Below the pieces are notes generated by a model. It saw nothing but the letters and a program-made list of their open reading frames with translations. It did no database searches and was not told the origin of the DNA. The translations under genes were made by a program, and so were the position numbers. Below, piece after piece: positions 6,387 to 10,343 of a DNA stretch of 10,343 nt (the first letter of the stretch is position 1; each line of letters starts with the position of its first letter). Origin of the DNA: Candidatus Moraniibacteriota bacterium (GTDB taxonomy: Bacteria > Patescibacteriota > Minisyncoccia > Moranbacterales > UBA2206); contig JAPLXF010000032.1 of the NCBI GenBank assembly GCA_026396205.1, forward strand, positions 1 to 10,343, read 5' to 3'.

Positions 6387-6569
6387 CTATACCAATTTAG
6401 AAAGGAAAAATTTAGCATAGAGTTGTTTTAACCAAGTTATTAGATTAAATTTTTTGATCAAGCTGAAAATCGGCGCCCGGCGGGCGTTTTCCTCTAGCCG
6501 GATAAAAACAAATTTACTGCGGCCTTTTTCCCATTGAGATTTTGGAAGTTTGTATTTTTTTGAATACAT
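6387..6569 (-). CDS. 60-aa basic protein of unknown function
   Basis: MYSKKYKLPKSQWEKGRSKF opens a very basic 60-residue protein, followed by VFIRLEENARRAPIFSLIKK and a hydrophobic/aromatic end, FNLITWLKQLYAKFFLSKLV. It has no recognised family. The strong positive charge and amphipathic C-terminus could suit nucleic-acid or membrane association; that is inference. Its ATG lies 3 nt after the stop of the zinc-ribbon gene, and the pre-start motif AATAATATTTTAAA overlaps that gene's last codons. Coupling with its neighbours supports a real gene. Confidence 0.5.
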   Translation of the reverse strand: MYSKKYKLPKSQWEKGRSKFVFIRLEENARRAPIFSLIKKFNLITWLKQLYAKFFLSKLV

Positions 6570-6572
6570 AGT

Positions 6573-6872
6573 TTAAAATATTATTTCTAAGACATGCTCT
6601 TTATTACAAACCCGACATTTGCGGGATATTTTCTCGCCCTCTCTAAATTCGTGTAAAAAATCTTCTTCGCGATTGCTGGCTCCGCAATCAACGCATTTCC
6701 AATCTACCCTGTTAATAGTAAAGCTCTCGGCTGACGCCTCGGATTCAAATAAACCCTCTTTATTTGGCGAACGAAAACTATTCATTATTTTGAGCAAGGC
6801 CGGATTGCCGAAAGCGGTTTTAGGATCATAGACTAATTTAAGTTTGTGCAGTAATTCTAAATTTGAAAGCAT
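6573..6872 (-). CDS. Zinc-ribbon protein
   Basis: A 99-aa protein. The N-terminal half (LELLHKLKLVYDPKTAFGNP) is helical with no known match. The C-terminal half is a zinc ribbon, WKCVDCGAS with C60/C63 and KCRVCNKE with C86/C89, i.e. CxxC-22-CxxC, separated by an acidic stretch. Such ribbons bind one Zn and usually contact nucleic acid or other proteins. It sits next to a second, even smaller zinc-finger gene (13 nt upstream) in the modification operon. A transcription-factor or nucleic-acid-binding role is inferred. Its start carries the conserved AATAATACTTCAAAATTTATG leader rather than a Shine-Dalgarno. Confidence 0.65.
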   Translation of the reverse strand: MLSNLELLHKLKLVYDPKTAFGNPALLKIMNSFRSPNKEGLFESEASAESFTINRVDWKCVDCGASNREEDFLHEFREGEKISRKCRVCNKEHVLEIIF

Positions 6873-6885
6873 AAATTTTGAAGTA

Positions 6886-7026
6886 TTATTTTATTAAATG
6901 AGATTCACAAATCCAACTTTTTGAATATGTAAAATTCCAAAGGTATTTTCGCTCTCGCTTGCGTCCGCAATAACAGCATCTTGACCGTCCAGTCGACTGG
7001 ACGCTGATTTTTTTCTTTTTTGGCAT
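6886..7026 (-). CDS. 46-aa zinc-finger microprotein
   Basis: MPKKKKISVQSTGRSRCCYC opens the protein, then basic residues, and the end is SWICESHLIK. Four potential Zn ligands (C17, C20, C40, H43) make a CxxC-19-CxxH arrangement behind a lysine-rich N-terminus, typical of small DNA- or RNA-binding fingers in phages. It lies 14 nt after the Mom-like gene and 13 nt before the zinc-ribbon gene. Inside codons 9-14 is an 18-bp perfect DNA palindrome (6986-7003). I know of no named family for it. Confidence 0.55.
   Translation of the reverse strand: MPKKKKISVQSTGRSRCCYCGRKRERKYLWNFTYSKSWICESHLIK
6986..7003. repeat. 18-bp perfect palindrome
   Basis: CGTCCAGTCGACTGGACG is fully self-complementary with no spacer, and lies 23-40 bp inside the 46-aa zinc-finger gene. 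The shape suits a dimeric DNA-binding protein or a stable RNA hairpin. Confidence 0.9.
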
Positions 7027-7040
7027 AATGAAATTTTAAA

Positions 7041-7487
7041 TTAATTTAAAACTGGTATATTCCACCTTAATTTTGGCTCTAAATAAACGGGCTGTTCCTC
7101 TCTTAATCTATTTTTCCTGTTCCAAGTATTTTTTTGAACTTTTGATACTACTTTAGCTCTTAGGGCCTTTAATGAAGCCCCACTCTCTTTTTCTAAGGTA
7201 TAAGTGATAACTGTTTTATAGCCCATTAAACCGGCTATTTTTCTAACCTTATCATACAAAAAGCTATTGGCGTTTCTGGTGCCGTCCGTGCAGACCCGCA
7301 AAATTTCAAGTGTAATTCCGTCGTCTAAAAGACGGGCTACCGGACGACCGGCAATAGCAACGCCGACTAATTTATTTTTATCTAAAACTCCTATTGCAAA
7401 TTTACATCCGGTGGTTGAGCTGTTGTGCCGATGATATTTTAAAACAAATTGGTTAGCTTCTTTTAAAGTTAATGGAAAAGTGATCAT
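7041..7487 (-). CDS. Mom/XF1762-like GNAT-fold DNA-modification protein
   Basis: A 148-aa protein whose core closely follows the XF1762 family. It has KYHRHN (17-22), CKFAIGVLD (28-36), LVGVAIAGRPVARLLDDGIT (40-59), LEILRVCTDGTRNANSFLYD (60-79) and GYKTVITYTLEKESG (89-103). The family is related to phage Mu Mom, a GNAT-fold protein needed to convert adenine in DNA to N6-carbamoylmethyladenine and so protect phage DNA from restriction. H19, H21, D68 and R71 fall in the most conserved blocks. The fold and family are established knowledge; that this copy modifies adenine is inference. It is 22 nt downstream of a small membrane-protein gene and in one operon with a SAM methyltransferase and a glycosyltransferase. 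The tail (115-148) is basic and may touch DNA. Confidence 0.8.
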   Translation of the reverse strand: MITFPLTLKEANQFVLKYHRHNSSTTGCKFAIGVLDKNKLVGVAIAGRPVARLLDDGITLEILRVCTDGTRNANSFLYDKVRKIAGLMGYKTVITYTLEKESGASLKALRAKVVSKVQKNTWNRKNRLREEQPVYLEPKLRWNIPVLN

Positions 7488-7509
7488 AAGGGCTGAACAT
7501 GTTATTTTT

Positions 7510-7806
7510 TTAATTTGTTGAAGTTGCCGCCTGTTGCTGGCTCTTTAAATAATAATAGCTATCGCGCCAATGCTCCCGCTCCTGCTCGCACGCTTTGAAA
7601 TCGTCATTTTTATATTTATACAATTCCGTGCAAACACCCTCAACCATTTTGACATTCTGCTCGTATTTTGACGCCTCTTGAACGCCTACGCATACCCTGT
7701 TTTTTCGCTCATTTAACGCCCCAGCTAAAAAAGAAAGATGAATAACGAGGTAAGTTGCCCCTGCGGCTACGAATAAGCTGAACATTAAAGGAAAATATTT
7801 TGACAT
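7510..7806 (-). CDS. Membrane-anchored helical protein (i-spanin-like)
   Basis: A 98-aa protein with a single N-terminal membrane segment (about 6-30, LMFSLFVAAGATYLVIHLSF) and a polar, Glu/Lys/Tyr-rich helical tail (about 32-92) containing C39, C59 and C73. The layout resembles an inner-membrane spanin (Rz-type), which spans the periplasm during lysis, but the family is too variable to assign by eye and it is not next to the amidase. Its first 14 coding bases are identical to those of the 31-aa gene just upstream, 3 nt away. Confidence 0.55.
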   Translation of the reverse strand: MSKYFPLMFSLFVAAGATYLVIHLSFLAGALNERKNRVCVGVQEASKYEQNVKMVEGVCTELYKYKNDDFKACEQEREHWRDSYYYLKSQQQAATSTN

Positions 7807-7809
7807 ATT

Positions 7810-7905
7810 TTATTCAAAAAAGTCAGTTTTTCCCGTGGTTGAACCGTATATAATTAACGCTACGGCCAAAATAAAGGATAAAAACTTTCTTAAATATTTT
7901 GACAT
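7810..7905 (-). CDS. 31-aa single-pass membrane peptide
   Basis: MSKYLRKFLSFILAVALIIY followed by GSTTGKTDFFE. It has a basic start, one hydrophobic stretch (8-20) and a short acidic end. It could be a tiny membrane regulator of its neighbour. Spacing is tight: 3 nt after the methyltransferase stop and 3 nt before the next gene. It shares the first 14 coding bases (ATGTCAAAATATTT) with that next gene. Confidence 0.5.
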   Translation of the reverse strand: MSKYLRKFLSFILAVALIIYGSTTGKTDFFE

Positions 7906-7908
7906 AAA

Positions 7909-8469
7909 TTAGTTTTTTAATGCCCAAAGTGCGGGAAAGACTAAACCACCTTCGTGGTGAAAATCTTTTAAAACTTCGGTGCGGAAACCAAGCTCTTTGA
8001 AATCCTGCTCTGTCCAGGTTGAGAGGTGATTTTGACTTTCTACTTCATAAACATTCGGGCGGAAATGCTCCTCTAAGGGTATAAAAATTACGAGCTTGCA
8101 CTTAATTTTTTCTAAAATTTTGAGGCTTTCCTCTTTTTTCAAGTGTTCTAAAACGTCAAAAATTAAAATAAGGTCATACCCGCTAAAAAGGTAATTTCGC
8201 AAATCCGCGAAAATAAAATGCACATCGTCCGTCGCCCAAGTCCGGGCTTTTGCGGCGTCCAAATAGGGCTGATGAACGTCTATAATATCTAAACGCTTGA
8301 ATTTTTGCAAATAGAGCTGTTGGGCTAAGCCGGAATTTCCCTCGCCCATTCCGACATTAAGAACGGTTAATTTTTCAAGGCCCCTGCGGGGCAAGCGATT
8401 ACGCAAATCAATGTAAAAAGGAAAAGGCGGATAATCGCTGATGACCGGACGCTTTAGAAAATTGAACAT
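7909..8469 (-). CDS. Class I SAM-dependent methyltransferase
   Basis: A 186-aa Rossmann-fold methyltransferase. It has motif I LNVGMGEGNSG (37-47), the acidic end of strand 2 IIDVHQPY (62-69), a third acidic site FADLRNYL (87-94), motif IV-like IFDVLEHLK (103-111) and a C-terminal strand region with PLEEHF at 131-136. The DVLEH box is typical of small-molecule, lipid or protein O/N/C-methyltransferases rather than the DPPY/NPPY of adenine-N6 or cytosine DNA methylases, so DNA is not the obvious substrate. I prefer the ATG at 8469 (MFNFLKRP). A TTG at 8502 gives 11 more residues, but these look poorly structured. It is 39 nt after the 57-aa gene and 3 nt before the 31-aa gene. It may act on a sugar, glycan or nucleotide precursor used by the other modification enzymes; this is inference. 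Confidence 0.8.
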   Translation of the reverse strand: MFNFLKRPVISDYPPFPFYIDLRNRLPRRGLEKLTVLNVGMGEGNSGLAQQLYLQKFKRLDIIDVHQPYLDAAKARTWATDDVHFIFADLRNYLFSGYDLILIFDVLEHLKKEESLKILEKIKCKLVIFIPLEEHFRPNVYEVESQNHLSTWTEQDFKELGFRTEVLKDFHHEGGLVFPALWALKN

Positions 8470-8508
8470 AATAAGGTTTGATTTTTGGCAAAAAATTGTC
8501 AAAAATAG

Positions 8509-8682
8509 TTAAAATTTATTAGGCCGGGCGAAAGCCGCCCGGCTGGTAAAGAGCTGAACGATTTTTTTTGAGGCTGTTTTGGCGTCGCCTTTGACGTAGT
8601 TTTGTTTTATAATTTCGCTGATTATTTCCTCTAATAATTTTATGTTGTGCGGCGATATTTCGCCGACGAATAGTTTTTGCAT
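8509..8682 (-). CDS. 57-aa protein of unknown function
   Basis: MQKLFVGEISPHNIKLLEEI opens the protein and ...QLFTSRAAFARPNKF ends it. It is mostly helical with a KGDAKTASKKIVQLF middle. No family is recognised. Its ATG is 1 nt from the stop of the 79-aa gene, so they are probably coupled. A CGGCGA/TCGCCG hairpin (8650-8665) lies near its start. A perfect 8-bp GCCGGGCG/CGCCCGGC hairpin (8523-8543) lies over its last codons. Both neighbours and both spacings argue that it is expressed. Confidence 0.55.
   Translation of the reverse strand: MQKLFVGEISPHNIKLLEEIISEIIKQNYVKGDAKTASKKIVQLFTSRAAFARPNKF
8523..8543 (-). other. GC-rich hairpin over the 3' end of the 57-aa gene
   Basis: GCCGGGCG (8523-8530) and CGCCCGGC (8536-8543) form a perfect 8-bp stem with an AAAGC loop. 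On the coding strand it is followed by CTAATAAATTTTAAC, which is only weakly T-rich, so it may be an attenuator or a processing and stability hairpin between the small genes and the methyltransferase. Confidence 0.55.
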
Positions 8683-8683
8683 T

Positions 8684-8923
8684 TTATTGTTCCCTTAGTA
8701 ATTCTAATTTAAAATTCTCATACTGTTTTTTGGGGCTGAATGTGAATAAAGTTTGTGGCTCGGCTTCGGTAACCTTGTATTTAAAAACTTTCCGCTGTCT
8801 GATTTGCGAAAACTCTACCTCTAAAATGACCCCTTTTAAATGGTTGATAAACCTTTTTGTTTTTGGATTTTTGTCCGCCTTTGTGACTGGTAAAATAATG
8901 CGGATGTAGTCTGGTTTTTGCAT
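8684..8923 (-). CDS. 79-aa basic protein of unknown function
   Basis: MQKPDYIRIILPVTKADKNP begins a small protein that alternates hydrophobic and basic residues (YIRIILPV; VILEVEFSQIRQRKVFKYKV), so it is probably beta-rich, and ends with a helical FKLELLREQ. No known family is recognised. It follows the 43-aa gene by 7 nt and precedes the 57-aa gene by 1 nt in the long leftward operon. Confidence 0.6.
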   Translation of the reverse strand: MQKPDYIRIILPVTKADKNPKTKRFINHLKGVILEVEFSQIRQRKVFKYKVTEAEPQTLFTFSPKKQYENFKLELLREQ

Positions 8924-8930
8924 AATAATT

Positions 8931-9062
8931 TTATTGCGGGTTAAAGGCCGTTACTCCGGCCGAAGTAACGACCCTTAAGCCCGGGTTAATTTTAAATTTT
9001 GTAACGATTTCTGGTTTTTCAACGCCTTTGGCTTTTTCAATTATTTTTTCTATTTTTAACAT
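8931..9062 (-). CDS. 43-aa small protein
   Basis: MLKIEKIIEKAKGVEKPEIV begins the protein, and it ends GLRVVTSAGVTAFNPQ. It is charged and unknown. An almost perfect palindrome, CGTTACTCCGGCCGAAGTAACG (8949-8970; 20 of 22 bases match), covers codons near its 3' end and would make a 7-bp hairpin in mRNA. It carries the conserved pre-start motif ATAATATTTCAAATTTATG. Start and stop fit tightly between its neighbours. Confidence 0.5.
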   Translation of the reverse strand: MLKIEKIIEKAKGVEKPEIVTKFKINPGLRVVTSAGVTAFNPQ

Positions 9063-9111
9063 AAATTTGAAATATTATTTGATGAGTAAATTTTATTTTT
9101 GTTTTTGTTTT

Positions 9112-9282
9112 CTATGCCGGGCCGTAACCGGCCGGCGTGACGTCTATAAAATGGCTTTCTTTTTTGACTTCGGACTCCGCCCAAGTGTTGCCGTTTCTTA
9201 TGCTGGGTTCGTTTTTGCCGCCCATTAGTCGGTATTGCTTTCCGTATTCGGGCTGTCTTCTTTCTTTTGTTGAGAGCTGCAT
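9112..9282 (-). CDS. 56-aa basic small protein, first gene of the operon
   Basis: MQLSTKERRQPEYGKQYRLM starts the protein; the middle is hydrophilic (GGKNEPSIRNGNTWAESEVK) and the end is DVTPAGYGPA. It has no family match. It is the first coding region after the consensus promoter (start codon about 50 nt into the transcript) and carries the AATAATACATCAAAATTATG leader. A GC-rich foldable stretch (9117-9137) covers its last codons. Frames on the other strand (9028-9228, 9137-9385) overlap it and are weaker. Confidence 0.55.
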   Translation of the reverse strand: MQLSTKERRQPEYGKQYRLMGGKNEPSIRNGNTWAESEVKKESHFIDVTPAGYGPA

Positions 9283-9338
9283 AATTTTGATGTATTATTT
9301 TGTTAAAAAGTTATCCCCACCCCGACCTTTATATCTTA

Positions 9339-9367
9339 ATTATAGTCCTTTAAAAAAAGTTTGTCAA
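9339..9367 (-). promoter_or_regulatory. Perfect-consensus promoter of the long leftward operon
   Basis: TTGACA (9367-9362), exactly 17 bp, TATAAT (9344-9339), with a predicted start of about 9332. Near-DnaA boxes flank it: TTATCCACT (9367-9375, reverse) beside the -35, and TTATCCCCA (9311-9319) just inside the transcript. The strength suggests early or regulated high-level expression. Confidence 0.88.
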
Positions 9368-9375
9368 GTGGATAA

Positions 9376-9535
9376 AGTCCCTTAATAAAATGATAGGAAA
9401 AAGAATTTAAAAGGGTTAGCCAAACGGAAGGAAAATTTAATCGTAGGGTTAGGCGTTCGAATATTCGGACTAATGGACTGGAAAAATTGAGCTTTTAAAT
9501 TCCTTTCGCTCAAGGTTTGGCGTGCTAAAAATAAA
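9376..9535. other. Intergenic stretch with short repeats
   Basis: No gene is seen. It contains the pair AGGGTTAGCC (9412-9421) and AGGGTTAGGC (9445-9454), 33 bp apart, a 10-bp palindrome CGAATATTCG (9458-9467), and TTGAGC/GCTCAA (9487-9492/9508-9513). It lies upstream of the operon promoter, so these are operator candidates. Confidence 0.4.
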
Positions 9536-9568
9536 AAAAAACCACCCTTTTATTGAGTGATTTTTTTT
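9536..9568 (-). terminator. Terminator of the 9582-10148 gene
   Basis: On the - strand, ATCACTC pairs with GGGTGGT (two G-U) around an AATAAAA loop, preceded by a run of A and followed by eight T. It begins 13 bp after the stop codon. Confidence 0.75.
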
Positions 9569-9581
9569 AACTTCTGCTCGC

Positions 9582-10148
9582 TTAGGACGCGGAAGTGAAG
9601 TCGTTGATCATGCCATTGACATCGGCAGTCACCCAAGCGGTGATATTTGTCGTGTAAGGCGTGCCAACAAAGGCCAATGCGTTCGCGGCCTTGGCGATGA
9701 GGTAGAGCCCGAAACCCTTTTGATAAGCGGAAACGGCAGCATAGGTTAAATCGTATTCAACGACGCCCAGCGTATCGGCAGCGGCGTTAAACGCGCCACT
9801 GTTCGTGTGGGCCGTAAAAGCGGCCAACATCGTGCCATATGCTAAAGACGAAGTCAAATAGTGATCTAAAATATACTTCACCAAAAAGCTCTGTTTAGTC
9901 TGACCTCCGGGGATTAACGCTAAGGTAATCAATTGCGTAGCGAAAACCTTTGCAGGTTTTATCTCAGCAACCGCGCGACCGGTTCCACCTAACATAATGC
10001 GATGATCGCCTTGTTTCTCGGCCATCGGATTAGCTGGTTTGACCCAACCGCGGACAACGTTAATACCTTTCCACCCGAAATAGACCATGGCGTCGGCCAA
10101 TTTGCCGCTGGCGCTCATGGAATATAATGGACCTGTTACTTTTGCCAT
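9582..10148 (-). CDS. Virion-like structural protein, MAK..GPL family
   Basis: A 188-aa protein, more GC-rich and more Ala/Gly/Thr-rich than the rest of the window, as expected of an abundant coat or tail protein. The N-terminus MAKVTGPLYSMSASGKLADAMVYFGWKG, then VRGWVKPANPMAEKQGDHR, follows a pattern I associate with phage-borne structural proteins in environmental sequence, and the first 20 residues align with the 117-aa protein at 2973-3326. The middle and C-terminus (about 66-188) are a smooth, mildly hydrophobic alpha/beta stretch with no catalytic motif. An AGGA lies about 14 nt before the ATG, and a terminator follows. It comes 44 nt after the partial gene at 10193-10343. Capsid decoration or tail protein is the likely role but not proven. 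Confidence 0.65.
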   Translation of the reverse strand: MAKVTGPLYSMSASGKLADAMVYFGWKGINVVRGWVKPANPMAEKQGDHRIMLGGTGRAVAEIKPAKVFATQLITLALIPGGQTKQSFLVKYILDHYLTSSLAYGTMLAAFTAHTNSGAFNAAADTLGVVEYDLTYAAVSAYQKGFGLYLIAKAANALAFVGTPYTTNITAWVTADVNGMINDFTSAS

Positions 10149-10192
10149 ATTGATCTTGTCCTATCTAGTCTTAATTCATGAACGACGTTTTT

Positions 10193-10343
10193 TTAAGATT
10201 TCATGAACTCTTTTATAAATAAATTGTAACCGTAGACTTTTTTTATCTTTGCCTTTTCATTATACTCCAGTGTGCAAATAGAGTGCGTGATCCGTTCAAT
10301 CGAGTCCTCGATTCCGTGAGCCCAATCGTACATTGGGTAAATG
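10193..10343 (-). CDS. Partial gene: GlnRS-like segment fused to virion-protein ending
   Basis: Only the last 49 codons lie in the window; the 5' part runs off the right edge. The first part reads IYPMYDWAHGIEDSIERITH, then SICTLEY, which is the conserved YPMYDFAH...D.IEGITHS.CTLEF block of glutaminyl-tRNA synthetase, with R in place of the conserved G in IEGITH. A real GlnRS continues for hundreds of residues. Here the frame changes character at about 10255-10265 and ends EYNEKAKIKKVYGYNLFIKE, then FMKS and a stop. That ending aligns without gaps to SWFDLAVGEKLTGYNLFISS, then YLKS, in the 117-aa protein (10 of 24 identical). It may be a natural fusion, a captured host fragment or an assembly chimera. 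Confidence 0.6.
   Translation of the reverse strand, partial: IYPMYDWAHGIEDSIERITHSICTLEYNEKAKIKKVYGYNLFIKEFMKS

Noticed and set aside
9028..9385. Two + strand frames opposite the operon start
   Set aside because: They overlap two small - strand genes in a tight operon and the perfect - strand promoter, and they encode low-complexity Phe/Leu/Cys-rich peptides.
9440..9480. tRNA-like GTTCGAAT string
   Set aside because: The flanking bases do not form a T stem, and no acceptor or anticodon stem is present.

Overview
This is an AT-rich, gene-dense, mostly leftward-transcribed stretch that reads as part of a bacteriophage or prophage. The evidence is a T7-lysozyme-type amidase, a tyrosine recombinase, a tail-fibre-like protein with NVGIGT...P..KLD repeats, two virion-like proteins that share an MAK..GPL(F/Y)S..ASG start, a Mom/XF1762-like DNA-modification protein, a membrane-protein candidate for a holin and one for a spanin, and many tiny genes. 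Promoters have bacterial sigma70 form (TTGACA/TATAAT, several with an extended -10), while Shine-Dalgarno sites are nearly absent. The virion-like families recall phages seen in environmental metagenomes, possibly of candidate-phyla (Patescibacteria-like) bacteria. That host guess is inference only.

Layout, left to right. Bases 1-490 are non-coding, with a 15-bp inverted repeat, a perfect DnaA-box match and terminators. Bases 491-1191 hold a leftward pair, a small unknown protein followed by the amidase. Bases 1192-1515 are a divergent control region with leftward and rightward promoters, dispersed direct repeats, and a compact foldable element containing a 10-bp inverted repeat around an 8-bp spacer. 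Next to it is a rightward tyrosine recombinase (1516-2325). A (TC)15 microsatellite separates it from a converging leftward virion pair (2359-3326). Bases 3430-3854 hold a consensus rightward promoter followed by about 280 nt of hairpin-rich sequence and an AAGGAGG, ahead of a small membrane protein (3855-4190). A self-contained 54-aa gene (4294-4458) sits between its own promoter and terminator.

Bases 4501-9282 form one long leftward operon behind a perfect TTGACA-N17-TATAAT promoter (9339-9367). In transcription order it carries four small proteins, a SAM-dependent methyltransferase, two small membrane proteins, the Mom-like protein, two zinc-binding proteins, a 60-aa protein and a 609-aa tandem glycosyltransferase. 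The methyltransferase, Mom-like protein and glycosyltransferase together suggest chemical modification of phage DNA or of a surface. Several genes share an AATAATA..TCAAA motif just before the ATG, and several hairpins lie in or beside the small genes.

At the right end, a virion-like gene (9582-10148) is preceded by the 3' end of a gene that looks chimeric. Its first half matches the glutaminyl-tRNA synthetase core, and its last 24 residues match the C-terminal motif of the 117-aa virion-like protein at 2973-3326. The most interesting items are that chimera, the structured leader or RNA at 3559-3838, and the recombinase control region at 1196-1484.
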